Source: an uncultured Albidovulum sp. (GTDB taxonomy: Bacteria; Pseudomonadota; Alphaproteobacteria; Rhodobacterales; Rhodobacteraceae). From it: a stretch of 64,000 bases of DNA. Shown here one piece after another: positions 11,401 through 20,893 of this stretch. A program made the position numbers and the translations under genes. The notes beneath the pieces were generated by a model. The model was not told the DNA's origin. It made no database searches and was given only the letters and a program-made list of their open reading frames with translations. Location of the stretch: the NCBI GenBank assembly GCA_913064775.1, contig CAJYAD010000017.1, positions 32,524 through 96,523 on the forward strand, read 5' to 3'. Numbering within the stretch: the first letter of the stretch is position 1; each line of letters starts with the position of its first letter.

Positions 11401-12209
11401 TCGGTGTAGAAATGCGCGTCCGGCGTCCGGGTCTGCGGCACGTTCGAGCCCCACAGGATCAGGAAACTGGAATTGTACCAATCGGCCGATTCCGGCACGT
11501 CGGTCTGTTCGCCCCAGGTCTGCGGCGAGGCCGGCGGCAGGTCGCAATACCAGTCGTAGAACGACATGCAGGTGCCACCCATCAGCGACAGATAGCGCGA
11601 GCCGGCGGCGTAAGAGACCATCGACATCGCCGGGATCGGCGAAAAGCCGAACACCCGGTCGGGGCCATAGGTCTTGGTGGTATAGGCATTGGCCGCGGCG
11701 ACGATCTCGGTCACCTCGTCCCAATCCGCCCGCACGAAGCCGCCCTTGCCGCGGATCTTGGTGTAGCTGGCGCGCTTGAGCGGATCGGCCTGGATCTCGG
11801 CCCAGGCCGCGACCGGGGACAGCCGGGTGCGTGCCTCGCGCCACAGCCGCATCAGGCGACCGCGCACCAGCGGGGTCTTCACCCGGTTGGCCGAATAAAG
11901 ATACCAGCTGTAGCTTGCCCCGCGCTGGCAGCCGCGCGGTTCGTGGTTCGGCATGTCGGGGCGGGTGCGCGGATAATCGGTCTGCTGGGTTTCCCAGGTG
12001 ACGATGCCGGATTTGACGTAGATCTTCCACGAGCAGGACCCGGTGCAGTTCACCCCATGGGTCGAGCGCACGATCTTGTCGTGACGCCAGCGGTTGCGAT
12101 AGACGTCCTCCCAGTCGCGGTTTTCGATCGTCGTCTGACCATGCCCCCCGGCGAATGTATCCTTGCGGACGGATTTGAAGAAATTCAGGCGGTCGAGAAG
12201 ATGACTCAT
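8475..12209 (-). CDS. narG: NarG, respiratory nitrate reductase alpha subunit
   Basis: This 1244-residue cytoplasm-facing catalytic subunit reduces nitrate to nitrite at a bis-MGD molybdenum centre. The N-terminal HGVNCTGSCSW ... RGCQRGAS region supplies the His/Cys ligands of the FS0 cluster. YDWYCDLPPASPQTWGEQTD contains the aspartate that binds molybdenum. There is no Tat signal, as is normal for NarG, and the length is typical. It follows narK by 17 bases. Confidence 0.98.
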
Positions 12210-12226
12210 CTTGCTCTCCTTTCAGA

Positions 12227-14950
12227 TCAGGCTTTGACGGAGGCGCCGGCACGATCGTGCTCGGCGGCATAAAGAAGGCCGCTGCGCCGGGTGTAGTAGG
12301 CCCAGGTCAGTGCGGCGCAGATCAGGTAGAACACCAGGAAGGCCCACAACGCCGCCGACGGTCCGCCGGTCATGGCGATCGAGCTGCCATAGGCCTTGGG
12401 GATGAAGAAGGCGCCATAGGCGGCGATGGCCGAGGTGAAGGCGATGATCGCGGCGCTCTCGCGCTCGGCCTGGCGGTGCAGGTCGGTGCCTTGCAGTTGC
12501 GGCATCAGCCGGCGCACTTCGCGCCCCATGATCACCGGGATCATCTGGAAGGTCGACGCGTTGCCGATGCCGGTCAGGAAGAACAGCGCCATGAAAGAGG
12601 CGAAGAACCCCCAGAACGCGCCGGGCTGCGTTCTGATGCCCAGAAAGAAGATCACCGAGAAGACCGCGCCACTCATCGCCACGAAGGTCCAGAAGGTGAC
12701 CCGCCCGCCGCCGAAACGGTCGCTGATCCACCCGGTCCCGGCCCGGCTGAGCGCGCCGACCAAGGGGCCAAGGAAGACGAATTGCAGCGCGTTGACCTCG
12801 GGGAACATCAGCTTGGTCAGCAGCGGGAAGCCCGCCGAATAACCGATGAAGCTGCCGAAGGTGCCGGTATAGAGGATCGACATGATCCAGTTGTGCTTGC
12901 GGGTGAAGATGATCGCCTGCTCGCTGAAACTGGCCTTGGCATCGGCGATGTCGTTCATGCCCAACCATGCGGCCGCGGTGGCCACGATGATGAAGGGCAC
13001 CCAGACGAAGCCGGCGTTCTGCATCCAGAGTTGCCCCCCGTGCGAGATCGCCTGCGGCGCCCCGCCAAGGACGCCGAACACGCTGGTCGTGATGGCAAGC
13101 GGCACCAGGAACTGCATCACCGACACGCCCAGATTGCCCAGCCCCGCGTTCAGCGCCAGCGCGTTGCCCTTTTCAGCCTTGGGGTAGAAGAAGGCGATAT
13201 TGGCCATCGAGGAGGCAAAGTTGCCGCCGCCGAAGCCGCACAGAAGCGCCAGCAACAGGAAGACGACATAGGGTGTATCGGGGCTTTGCACCGCATAGCC
13301 GATCCCCAGCGCCGGGACCAACAGCGAGGCAGTGGACAGCGTCGTCCACAGGCGGCCGCCGAAGATCGGCACCATGAAGCTGTAGAAGATCCGCAGCGTC
13401 GCCCCCGACAGGCCCGGCAGCGCCGCCAGCCAGAACAATTGCCCCTCGGTGAAGGAGAAGCCGATCGCTGGCAGCCGTGCGACGACGACCGACCACACCA
13501 TCCAGACACAGAAGGCCAGCAACAGCGCCGGGATCGAGATCCACAAGTTGCGCCGCGCAATGCGTTGGCCCTTTTCCTTCCAGAACGTCGCGTCCTCGGG
13601 ATCCCAGGTCTCCAGCGTATGCGTCGAGGTCACGCCCTCGGGCAGCGGCACGCCCTGCATCTCGGGCAGTTGCGGCAGCGCGTCCAGCACGTCGCCCTGC
13701 GCCCTGCGTTCCATCCGGCGGATCGCCAGATGCATCCACAGCAGCGAGCCAGCGACCAGCAGGAACAAGAGCGCGAAGGCCGAGGTGTAGACGCCGGTCA
13801 GATCCAGTGCCGCGCCGAAGATGATCGGCAGGAAAAATCCGCCAAGGCCGCCGATCATGCCGACAAGGCCACCAACCGCGCCGACGTGATGGGGGTAGTA
13901 GACCGGGATATGCTTGAACACCGCAGCCTTGCCGAGGCTCATGAAGAAGCCAAGCGCGAAGAGGGTGATGACGAAGGGCCAGAAATCCATCCGCGTCGAG
14001 AAGGAGATCGGTCCCTTGCTGCTGTGGATCAGGTAGTCGGTCGCCGGATAGGACAGCATGAACAGCATGATCGCCGAGAAGCCGAGGCTCCAATACATCA
14101 CCGCGCGGGCGCCGAAGCGGTCCGACAGATGGCCGCCATAGGCGCGAAACAGCGAGGCCGACAGCCCGAAGGCCGCCGCCGCCATACCGGCCGTGCGGAT
14201 GTCGACATGATAGACGGCGATCAGGTAATGCGGGGTCCACAGCGCGATGGCGACAAAGCCGCCGAAAACGAAGAAGTAATAGAGCGCGAAGCGCCAGACC
14301 TGCAGGTTCCTCAGCGGCGCGAATTGCTCGGCCATCGAGGGCGCCCGCGCGCCGCTTTTGCGCCGGGCGACCAGTTCGGGGTCATCCTTGGCGAAGACGA
14401 AGAACGCCACCGCCATCAGCACCAGCGCCAAAGCCCAGACATGGGCCACGCCGTGCCAGCCATAGGCGACCATCACGAAAGGCGCGACAAAGGTGGTGAC
14501 CGCGGCGCCGACGTTGCCAGCCCCGAAGATGCCAAGCGCGGTGCCCTGTTTGCCCGGTCCGTACCAGCGCGACACATAGGCGACGCCGATGATGAACGAG
14601 CCACCCGCCAGGCCGATGCCGAGCGCCGCGACCAGATACATCACATAGCTCGACGCCCAGGTCAGCATCCAGGTCGCCGCCGCTGTCAGCAGCATCTGCG
14701 AGGTGAAGACGATGCGCCCGCCGTATTTCTCGGTCAGCACGCCCAGGAACAGCCGCGTCAGCGAACCGGTCAGAACCGGGGTTGCGACAAGCAGCCCGAA
14801 CTCGAATTCGTTCAGCCCCAGCTCGGCCTTTATGGCGACGCCGATGATCGAGAAAATCGTCCAGACCGCGAAGCACGCGGTGAACGCGATCGTGCTTAGC
14901 GCCAGGGCGCGATTTTGTCCCCTGCTGCCAGTTCCTGCCATCCCGTGCAT
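12227..14950 (-). CDS. narK: Fused NarK1-NarK2 nitrate/nitrite transporter
   Basis: This 907-residue protein joins two complete MFS domains. The N-terminal half (about residues 1-410) resembles NarK1, the nitrate/proton symporter. The C-terminal half (about 450-907) resembles NarK2, the nitrate/nitrite exchanger. About 24 membrane segments are expected. Similar fusions are known in Paracoccus. The ATG at 14950 has a GGAGG site seven bases upstream. As first gene of narKGHJI it lies 64 bases downstream of the FNR-type box at 15014-15027. Confidence 0.93.
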   Translation of the reverse strand: MHGMAGTGSRGQNRALALSTIAFTACFAVWTIFSIIGVAIKAELGLNEFEFGLLVATPVLTGSLTRLFLGVLTEKYGGRIVFTSQMLLTAAATWMLTWASSYVMYLVAALGIGLAGGSFIIGVAYVSRWYGPGKQGTALGIFGAGNVGAAVTTFVAPFVMVAYGWHGVAHVWALALVLMAVAFFVFAKDDPELVARRKSGARAPSMAEQFAPLRNLQVWRFALYYFFVFGGFVAIALWTPHYLIAVYHVDIRTAGMAAAAFGLSASLFRAYGGHLSDRFGARAVMYWSLGFSAIMLFMLSYPATDYLIHSSKGPISFSTRMDFWPFVITLFALGFFMSLGKAAVFKHIPVYYPHHVGAVGGLVGMIGGLGGFFLPIIFGAALDLTGVYTSAFALLFLLVAGSLLWMHLAIRRMERRAQGDVLDALPQLPEMQGVPLPEGVTSTHTLETWDPEDATFWKEKGQRIARRNLWISIPALLLAFCVWMVWSVVVARLPAIGFSFTEGQLFWLAALPGLSGATLRIFYSFMVPIFGGRLWTTLSTASLLVPALGIGYAVQSPDTPYVVFLLLALLCGFGGGNFASSMANIAFFYPKAEKGNALALNAGLGNLGVSVMQFLVPLAITTSVFGVLGGAPQAISHGGQLWMQNAGFVWVPFIIVATAAAWLGMNDIADAKASFSEQAIIFTRKHNWIMSILYTGTFGSFIGYSAGFPLLTKLMFPEVNALQFVFLGPLVGALSRAGTGWISDRFGGGRVTFWTFVAMSGAVFSVIFFLGIRTQPGAFWGFFASFMALFFLTGIGNASTFQMIPVIMGREVRRLMPQLQGTDLHRQAERESAAIIAFTSAIAAYGAFFIPKAYGSSIAMTGGPSAALWAFLVFYLICAALTWAYYTRRSGLLYAAEHDRAGASVKA

Positions 14951-15013
14951 GGTCTACCTCCGCCTCTGCATCCGTTGGTGCGGACACAAACCAACCGACA
15001 GAGGGGATCCGAT

Positions 15014-15027
15014 TTGACGCAGATCAA
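15014..15027. promoter_or_regulatory. FNR/NarR-type box in the narK-narR intergenic region
   Basis: TTGAC-GCAG-ATCAA is a perfect FNR-family palindrome about 70 bases upstream of the narK start, the right distance for class II activation of narKGHJI with a start near 14979. In Paracoccus both FNR and NarR are known to act on the nar promoter, and they recognise similar sites. The rest of the gap (14951-15191) shows only a half site near 15061. Confidence 0.8.
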
Positions 15028-15191
15028 GCCACGGGCCGGGCTGCGAAAATTCGTATGCGGATTGATCTGGCGTGGTGCCTGGGCCAATCCATGTTTGCAG
15101 AAAAATACGAACCTGACAGACAATCGCTAGACCAAAGGCGACGCATGACTTATCTAATATCAAGCGATGTAGTTGAGCGTTGGGGTGATTC

Positions 15192-15977
15192 GTGCGTAAC
15201 ACCGAACTTGCCGAGATCCGGGACCTGCCGTTGTTTCGCACGATGGATGAGGACAACTTCCTTTCGCTGACGCAGGCCGCCTACGACCAGACCTTTCCCG
15301 CGCAGGTCCAGCTGATTGAAGAAGGCGGCACGGCCGACTTTCTGCATGTCGTGATGGAAGGATCGGTGGAGCTGTTCGCCACCTGGCAGGGCCACGAGAC
15401 GACGATGGCGGTGGTCAACCCGATCTCGACCTTCATCCTTGCCGCCTGCATCCAGGACGCGCCCTACCTCATGTCCGCGCGCACCTTGGGGCGGACCCGG
15501 GTCGTCATGGTGCCCAGCGTCGATCTGCGCACGATCTTCCTGAACGATCCGAACTTCGCCCTGGCCACGATCACCGAACTTGCCGCGTGCTATCGCAGCG
15601 TCGTGCGCCACACCAAGAACCTGAAGCTGCGCACCGCACGTGAACGGCTGGCGGCCTATATCCTTCGTCAGGTCAGATCCCGGGGCAATGGCGCGGGCTT
15701 TACCTTGCCGGTGGAGAAGCGGTTGCTTGCCTCCTATCTGGGCGTGACACCCGAAAGCCTGTCGAGGCTGATGAAATCGCTTCAGGATTGCGGGGTGCAT
15801 ATTGAAGGCCAGCGCATCACGCTGACCGATCCGGCGCTTCTGGCCGAGGTAGCGAAACCCGACGCGCTTCTGGATGGCCCCGATCCGGCGGGCCCGTCGA
15901 TCGGGCTCGGCCTGCCGGATTGCGATCTCGGGACAGCGCAGCCCGACGCGCGGCGCGCAGTGCGCGAAACCCCCTAG
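15192..15977 (+). CDS. narR: NarR, FNR/CRP-family regulator of the nar operon
   Basis: This 261-residue CRP/FNR-family activator has an N-terminal cyclic-nucleotide-like beta roll (about residues 20-130) and a C-terminal helix-turn-helix including KRLLASYLGVTPESLSRLMK. It lacks the N-terminal cysteine cluster of FNR, as NarR of Paracoccus does; that protein senses nitrate or nitrite and activates nar. It starts with GTG and diverges from narK. The stretch after about residue 225 is not conserved-looking and may be an added tail. Confidence 0.88.
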   Translation: MRNTELAEIRDLPLFRTMDEDNFLSLTQAAYDQTFPAQVQLIEEGGTADFLHVVMEGSVELFATWQGHETTMAVVNPISTFILAACIQDAPYLMSARTLGRTRVVMVPSVDLRTIFLNDPNFALATITELAACYRSVVRHTKNLKLRTARERLAAYILRQVRSRGNGAGFTLPVEKRLLASYLGVTPESLSRLMKSLQDCGVHIEGQRITLTDPALLAEVAKPDALLDGPDPAGPSIGLGLPDCDLGTAQPDARRAVRETP

Positions 15978-15988
15978 AGCGGCCGGTC

Positions 15989-16056
15989 AGCCTGTCGCCC
16001 TCGGCAGGCACCGGAATGTTCCAGAACCCGCGCCCCATCCGCACGCCCGCCAGCTG
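15989..16056 (-). pseudogene. Fragment of a 5-formyl-THF cyclo-ligase gene
   Basis: Read on the minus strand this short stretch encodes RMGRGFWNIPVPAEGDRLT, nearly identical (17 of 19) to RMERGFWNIPVPAEGDWLT of the intact cyclo-ligase at 38695-39390. Nothing of the rest of the enzyme is visible on either side. It looks like a scar left by loss, or partial duplication and transfer, of that gene just downstream of narR. Confidence 0.65.
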
Positions 16057-16445
16057 GCCCAATTTTGCGCTGCTGATGACACCCCTCGTGCTGGCCGGGG
16101 GCTAAACGAGAGGGGGCCTCGCGGATGGTCCCGGCGGCAGTCTTCGGGAAGGCTGAAGGAACGTCGCACAGGGTTAATTGCAGTAAAAGGGTCTCTCAAA
16201 TCTCGATTTGACGAACACTTTTTATGTAAAATTAACCATCGTCACGTTTATTATCAAAGACTTGCCAGATTCTCATTGAGAAATACTTTTCCAAACGTCT
16301 ACCCGCTTCTTCCAACCCTTCCCGAACCCTAATGACCCGAGCGAGCAGGTGTCGTGCAGAGTCGCTCCGCGCCGACGAAATCCGGCCCTGGGACAGCGTG
16401 AAAACAGATACGAGATGACCCAGAACTGGGCCGCTGGAGGCTTGC
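16057..16445. other. Non-coding gap with an AT-rich island
   Basis: No convincing gene is seen. The part at about 16190-16330 is much richer in A and T than its surroundings and has stop codons in all frames. This is typical of an old insertion boundary. The IS21-type repeats begin directly after it. Confidence 0.5.
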
Positions 16446-16532
16446 TGCAGGTTAAGAGAAATCCGTGCCAAAATCGGTTAGTTTTCTCTTAATACGGAGA
16501 GAACGCGATTTTTGCAGGTTAAGAGAAATCCG
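16446..16532. repeat. Direct repeats resembling IS21-family end repeats
   Basis: TGCAGGTTAAGAGAAATCCG occurs twice as an exact 20-base direct repeat, at 16446-16465 and 16513-16532. An inverted core copy (TTTCTCTTAA, 16483-16492) lies between. IS21-family termini carry such multiple short repeats and begin with TG, and an istA relic follows, so these are probably the left end of that element. Confidence 0.55.
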
Positions 16533-16539
16533 GACACGG

Positions 16540-17140
16540 ACAACACGCCAGGCAGCGATGCCTCGGGCGGGTCTTCGCCATCTCGATCACTTCGATGCGG
16601 TTTTGACCAGCACGACGGCCTAGGTGACGTCGGCGCTGCGCCACTGCGGCAGAGGCTTCAGATGCGCCCGTCGGCCTGAATGGCAGCACCCCGCTGCTTG
16701 TAGCGCCGGCCAACCAGCGTGTCGCCAAAACGCCGGTCGTCTTCAATCGCCGCAAAGTCGCGGCGCCTGCGCGCGCGGGATCTACGACTGCGTCCGTTGA
16801 CCGCCGTTGGTCCGCGGACAATGGGCGCGAAGACTGCGGTGGACATGATCTTCGTCGGCAAGAACCGGGCCTAGAATCGCGTTCGCCAAAGTCTCTCAGA
16901 CCATCTGCGCACCATTGGCTCACCCCAGAAAATGAGCGGCCATTACCGCTTCGAGCCGGTCGCCTGCACCCCGGCCTCCGGCTGGGAGAAGGGGCAGATC
17001 GGCGTGATCCGATGGCGGTTATTTGTGCCGAGGCCGAAGTTCAGGATCTATGCCGAGCTCAACGCCTGGCTGCGGGACTGCTGCATCGCCTGTCCTACCT
17101 CGCGCCCCTGTTCTCCATGCTCCTCGTCTTCGGTCTGACC
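16540..17140 (+). pseudogene. Decayed IS21-type transposase (istA) relic
   Basis: Pieces of IstA are readable in different frames. GAKTAVDMIFVGKNRA lies near 16830-16875. HYRFEPVACTPASGWEKGQ and then FVPRPKFRIYAELNAWL lie at about 16938-17080. The order and motifs match the C-terminal half of IS21-family IstA, but frameshifts and an in-frame stop break it. The N-terminal half and istB are absent. It is certainly inactive. Confidence 0.7.
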
Positions 17141-17226
17141 CGGATGAGATGGAGCATCATCGCGGCGGCAACTTTGATTGTCCTTGGCGCCGCGATTGCC
17201 TTAGCCGCTTGCCGGCAAGCGCCGGG

Positions 17227-18252
17227 TCACCCCCCGGACACGCCCGCTTCGGCGAAGGTCGCCATGCCGTCATGGGCCGCCAGCGCCGCGCGCAGCACCC
17301 CCAGCGCCACCGCCGCGCCCGAGCCCTCGCCCAGCCGCATCCCGAGGTCGAGCACCGCTTTCTTGTCAAGGATGCCAAGCAGCCGCCGGTGCCCCGGCTC
17401 GGCGCTGGCGTGGCCGACAAGGCAGTGATCGAGCGCACCCGCATCCAGCGCATGCAGCACCGCCGCCGCCGCGGTGCAGATAAAGCCGTCAAGGATCACC
17501 GGAATCCGCGCCGCCCGCGCCGCCAGAACCGCACCGCAGATTGCCGCCTGCTCGCGCCCGCCGAAGGCCGCCAGAACCGCCAGCGGATCGGCCAGCACCG
17601 CTGCGTGCCGCGCGATGCCCGTCTCGATCACCCGCGCCTTGAGGGACACCCCGTCGCTGTCCGAACCCGTCCCCGGCCCGACCCATTCGGCCGCCGTGCC
17701 GCCGAACAGCGCCCGCGTCAGCGCCGCCGCGACGGTCGAGTTGCCAATCCCCATCTCCCCCAGGATCAGCACGTCGGCCCCGGGGTCGACGGCCTCAGCC
17801 CCGCGCGCCATCGCATCGAGAACCTCGGCCTCACGCATCGCCGGACCCGTGCTGAAATCGGCGGTCGGGCGATCGAGATCAAGCGCGATCACCGTCAGAT
17901 CAGCGCCGGAAGCGCGGCAAAGCTGGTTGATTGCGGCGCCCCCGGCCTGGAAATTCGCCACCATCTGAACCGTCACCTCCTGCGGGAACGGGTTCACCCC
18001 CTGGGCGCAGATCCCGTGGTTGCCGGCAAAGACCAAGGCCTGAGCCCGGGCGATCCGGGGCCGCTCGACCCCGCGCCAGCCGGCCATGAACACCGCCAAG
18101 TCTTCCAGCCGTCCCAGCGATCCCGGCGGCTTGGTCAGGCTGTCCTGACGCGCGCGGGCGGCCTTGGCGGCGCTGGCATCGGCTTCGGACAGCGCCGCGA
18201 TGCGGTTGCGCAGATCGGCGAAGGAGGTGGCGGGGAAAAGCGGTTGGATCAT
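17227..18252 (-). CDS. cobT: CobT, nicotinate-nucleotide-DMB phosphoribosyltransferase
   Basis: This 341-residue enzyme makes alpha-ribazole phosphate from dimethylbenzimidazole and nicotinate mononucleotide for the lower loop of cobalamin. Family motifs include TKPPGSLGRLE, FAGNHGI, LGEMGIGN and the catalytic-glutamate motif RLGEGSGAA. It follows bluB by 149 bases on the same strand, so the enzyme making its base and the enzyme using it are probably co-transcribed behind the riboswitch at 19220-19380. The C-terminus ends close to the IS21 relic but is complete. Confidence 0.95.
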   Translation of the reverse strand: MIQPLFPATSFADLRNRIAALSEADASAAKAARARQDSLTKPPGSLGRLEDLAVFMAGWRGVERPRIARAQALVFAGNHGICAQGVNPFPQEVTVQMVANFQAGGAAINQLCRASGADLTVIALDLDRPTADFSTGPAMREAEVLDAMARGAEAVDPGADVLILGEMGIGNSTVAAALTRALFGGTAAEWVGPGTGSDSDGVSLKARVIETGIARHAAVLADPLAVLAAFGGREQAAICGAVLAARAARIPVILDGFICTAAAAVLHALDAGALDHCLVGHASAEPGHRRLLGILDKKAVLDLGMRLGEGSGAAVALGVLRAALAAHDGMATFAEAGVSGG

Positions 18253-18401
18253 GTCAATTCACCTTCATGGGCAAGCCCGCGACGACAAGGTCACCTCGTC
18301 GTCGATCCGGGCAATGGGTTGATGGAGGGAGGGAGCTGGCCCGCGGCATCGCGATAAGCCCGGGCCAACACGGAAGTTGCAGATAGCAACTCAGTCTTGG
18401 C

Positions 18402-19166
18402 TCAGCCGAGATGCGAGGAAAGAAACGTCCCGTCTTCGATGGCGTCCTGATCCCGCTTCAGCCGGGACAGCAACGGCGCGTCTCGATGATGTTCCTGCCA
18501 GCGGTCGAAATGGATCAAATCGCCGATTGGCAGACGCGGCCTCCAGCCGCATTCCTCCAGCTCGGGCCGATCATGGAAGCGCTTCACATGCCCGATGCAA
18601 AGATAGGCGACCGGGACAATATTCCTGGGGATGCCAAGCAGCCTGCGCAGGGCCGCATTGTCCACGATCGAAACCCAGCCCAGACCCAACCCTTCCGCGC
18701 GCGCCGCAAGCCAGAGATTCTGAACCGCACAGACAGAGCTGAAAAGATCCATGAAAGGAATATGGGTGCGCCCGATGACCACCGGGCCCGCCCGTTCGCG
18801 ATCGCAGGTCACGCAGATATTGAGCGGAGATTCAAGAATGCCCTCCAGTTTGAGAGAGCGGTAGACAGCCCGCTTGCTCTCCTCGAACATCATTGCGGCT
18901 TCGGCATTCGCCCTCTCGAACAGCCCGTGCACCTGTTCCTTCACGCTTCGCTCGCGGATCAGGATGAAATCCCACGGCTGCATGAACCCGACAGAGGGGG
19001 CATGGTGGGCCATCAGCAAAATCCTGGACAGCCGCGCCGGAGAAACCGGATCGGGCAGAAACTCGCCCCGAACATCTCGGCGGCTCAGGATCGTGCGGTA
19101 GACGGCTTCTCGGGCGGTGGATTGCAAAGCATCCACCCGCCCCGATCGGGGTTGGGTAATATCCAT
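18402..19166 (-). CDS. bluB: BluB, 5,6-dimethylbenzimidazole synthase
   Basis: This 254-residue flavoenzyme of the nitroreductase fold breaks down reduced FMN with oxygen to make dimethylbenzimidazole. Visible family sequence includes RRDVRGEFLPDPV near the N-terminus, HAPSVGFMQPWDF and EGLGLGWVSI. The ATG at 19166 (MDITQPRSG) follows AAGGGGAAAACAG. Since the reaction needs oxygen, this lineage makes its lower ligand aerobically. The cobalamin riboswitch lies about 55 bases upstream. Confidence 0.95.
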   Translation of the reverse strand: MDITQPRSGRVDALQSTAREAVYRTILSRRDVRGEFLPDPVSPARLSRILLMAHHAPSVGFMQPWDFILIRERSVKEQVHGLFERANAEAAMMFEESKRAVYRSLKLEGILESPLNICVTCDRERAGPVVIGRTHIPFMDLFSSVCAVQNLWLAARAEGLGLGWVSIVDNAALRRLLGIPRNIVPVAYLCIGHVKRFHDRPELEECGWRPRLPIGDLIHFDRWQEHHRDAPLLSRLKRDQDAIEDGTFLSSHLG

Positions 19167-19219
19167 CTGTTTTCCCCTTCGATGGATCGTGACCACCGCA
19201 TTCCAGACGGTCGCCTATC

Positions 19220-19380
19220 CCATTCGGCCGGTCTTCTGACTTGGGTTCGTCTCCTTCCGGACGCCTTCCCGGCTATGAAAGCCAGTGGCTGATGTCCGGC
19301 GGATCACCCTTACAGCGTTGGGCACGTCACGGGGTTTCACCGTGTTCCCGATTCTCCCGCCAAGGCGGGCACCGAATGGT
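19220..19380 (-). ncRNA. Cobalamin riboswitch upstream of bluB-cobT
   Basis: Read on the minus strand it shows the full cobalamin aptamer order: a P1 arm CCATTCGG (19379-19372) pairing with CCGAATGG (19227-19220), then GGTGCCCGCC, GGGAACACGGTG, the B12-box-like GTGCCCAACGCTGT, GCCACTG, GGGAAGG and AAGTCAGAAGACCGGCC. It should repress bluB-cobT when adenosylcobalamin is plentiful. It points away from tcuA, so tcuA is not under its control. Confidence 0.93.
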
Positions 19381-19561
19381 GCCGCGAGCCTAGGTAGACA
19401 ATCTGCCGGGCACAACAGCATTTTGCGGCCGGTTGCGCGCGGATGGGGCGTGGCGCCGAAAGGCCGCCATTGCGCAGCGCGCGGGTTTCGGATTGTCGTG
19501 GTCCAGGACCAGCCCTGTCGGCGCAACCGCGGCCCCGCAACCGCAAGAAGCCTGAGACCTG

Positions 19562-20893
19562 ATGACCAATCTGACGGCGGACACGACCTGTGATGTTCTG
19601 ATCGCCGGGGGCGGCGTGGCGGCGCTATGTGCCGCGATCTCGGCGCGCGAGGCCGGCGTGTCGGTCATCGTGGCGGAAAAGGCCCCGCGCGACATGCGCG
19701 GCGGCAACACGAGGCATTCAAGAAACCTTCGCGTCGCACATGGTGAGGCATCGGTGCTGTCCCCCGGCGCCTATGGTGCAGAGGAATATTCCGCGGATCT
19801 GGTGCGGGTTGCCGGTGGCGCGGGGGACGAAACGCTGATCCGCGCGCTGGTGCGCGGGTCCGAGACGGTGACCGACTGGTTGTCGGCGCGTGGTGTCGTT
19901 TTCGAGCCGTTCAGCCGAGGCCGCATTCCCTGGTCACGCAAGACCGCCTTCCTGCTGGGCGGCGGGAAATCCATGCTGAACGCGCTCTACGCCGCAGCCG
20001 AACGTCGTGGTGTCACCCTGCGATATGGGGCATCCGTCACCGAGCTGACCGGCGACGGGGTGGCCAGGATCGTCTGTGGTGCCGCCTTCGAAACCATCGC
20101 GGCGAAAGCGGTGATCGCCTGTAGCGGCGGATACCAGGCAAACGCGCAGTGGTTGCGACGCGAACGCGGCGCCGGGACGGGCGGGCTGGTGAACCGTGGC
20201 ACGCCGTTTGCCGAAGGCGAGGTGCTGCAATCGCTGCTGAAGCTGGGCGCTCAATCGGCAGGCGTTGCCGGGGCCTGTCATCTGGTGGCCGTCGACGCGC
20301 GCTCGCCCCGGCATGATGGCGGGATCGTGACGCGGGCTAGGAATATCCCGTTCGGGATGGTCGTCGATCGCAGCGGGCGGCGCTTTCACGACGAAGGGGC
20401 TGACCCCGGACCACGCCATTACGCGACCTGGGGACAGCTGATCGCCGAACGCCCCGGTCAAAAAGCGATCCTGATCCTCGATGATGTAGCGATGCGCGGA
20501 CGCTTCCCGGCGCCGTTCCCGGCGTGGAAGGCCGAGACGCTGGAAGACCTGGCAGCCTTGTTGGATATGAAGCCGGACATTCTGAAACACTCTGCCCAAG
20601 AGTTCGGGCATCTTGGAAGTCCGCCCTACTGGGCGCAGCCGCTCTGCCCCGGTGTGACGTTCACGTGCCACGGGGTAAGGATCGACGCCCAGGCCCGTGT
20701 GACCCTGCGCGACGGACGCCCTTGCGAGCACCTGTTTGCCGCGGGGATGATCATGGCCCCGAACCTCCTTGGCACCGGCTATCTGTCCGGCGTCGGGGTC
20801 ACCATCGGCGCGGTGTTCGGCAGGATCGCGGGGGAAAGTGCGGCCCGTCACGCGCTTGTCCGGCCCCCGACAGGGGCATGGGCCCCGCGCTAG
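19562..20893 (+). CDS. tcuA: TcuA/CobZ-N-like flavoprotein dehydrogenase
   Basis: This 443-residue FAD protein of the fumarate reductase/succinate dehydrogenase flavoprotein family has the dinucleotide motif IAGGGVAALCAAIS near the N-terminus and the C-terminal LLGTGYLSGVGV. TcuA oxidises tricarballylate. In Rhodobacter capsulatus a TcuA-TcuB fusion, CobZ, replaces CobG in precorrin-3B ring-contraction chemistry. The riboswitch, bluB and cobT next door favour the cobalamin role here. It converges on tcuB with a four-base stop overlap. Confidence 0.8.
   Translation: MTNLTADTTCDVLIAGGGVAALCAAISAREAGVSVIVAEKAPRDMRGGNTRHSRNLRVAHGEASVLSPGAYGAEEYSADLVRVAGGAGDETLIRALVRGSETVTDWLSARGVVFEPFSRGRIPWSRKTAFLLGGGKSMLNALYAAAERRGVTLRYGASVTELTGDGVARIVCGAAFETIAAKAVIACSGGYQANAQWLRRERGAGTGGLVNRGTPFAEGEVLQSLLKLGAQSAGVAGACHLVAVDARSPRHDGGIVTRARNIPFGMVVDRSGRRFHDEGADPGPRHYATWGQLIAERPGQKAILILDDVAMRGRFPAPFPAWKAETLEDLAALLDMKPDILKHSAQEFGHLGSPPYWAQPLCPGVTFTCHGVRIDAQARVTLRDGRPCEHLFAAGMIMAPNLLGTGYLSGVGVTIGAVFGRIAGESAARHALVRPPTGAWAPR

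Noticed and set aside
12257..14899. 880-codon open frame antisense to narK, and a 1217-codon frame antisense to narG
   Set aside because: They follow from the strong third-position GC bias of the real genes on the other strand; the sequences are repetitive in H, R, G and D and match no family.
16200..16270. FNR half sites in the AT-rich gap (TTGACGAAC...)
   Set aside because: Only one half site is present and no gene lies downstream in a suitable position.
17143..17428. Frame with lipoprotein-like start (MRWSIIAAATLIVLGAAIAL) after the IS21 relic
   Set aside because: It runs into cobT antisense after about 30 residues; at best a remnant of a disrupted gene.
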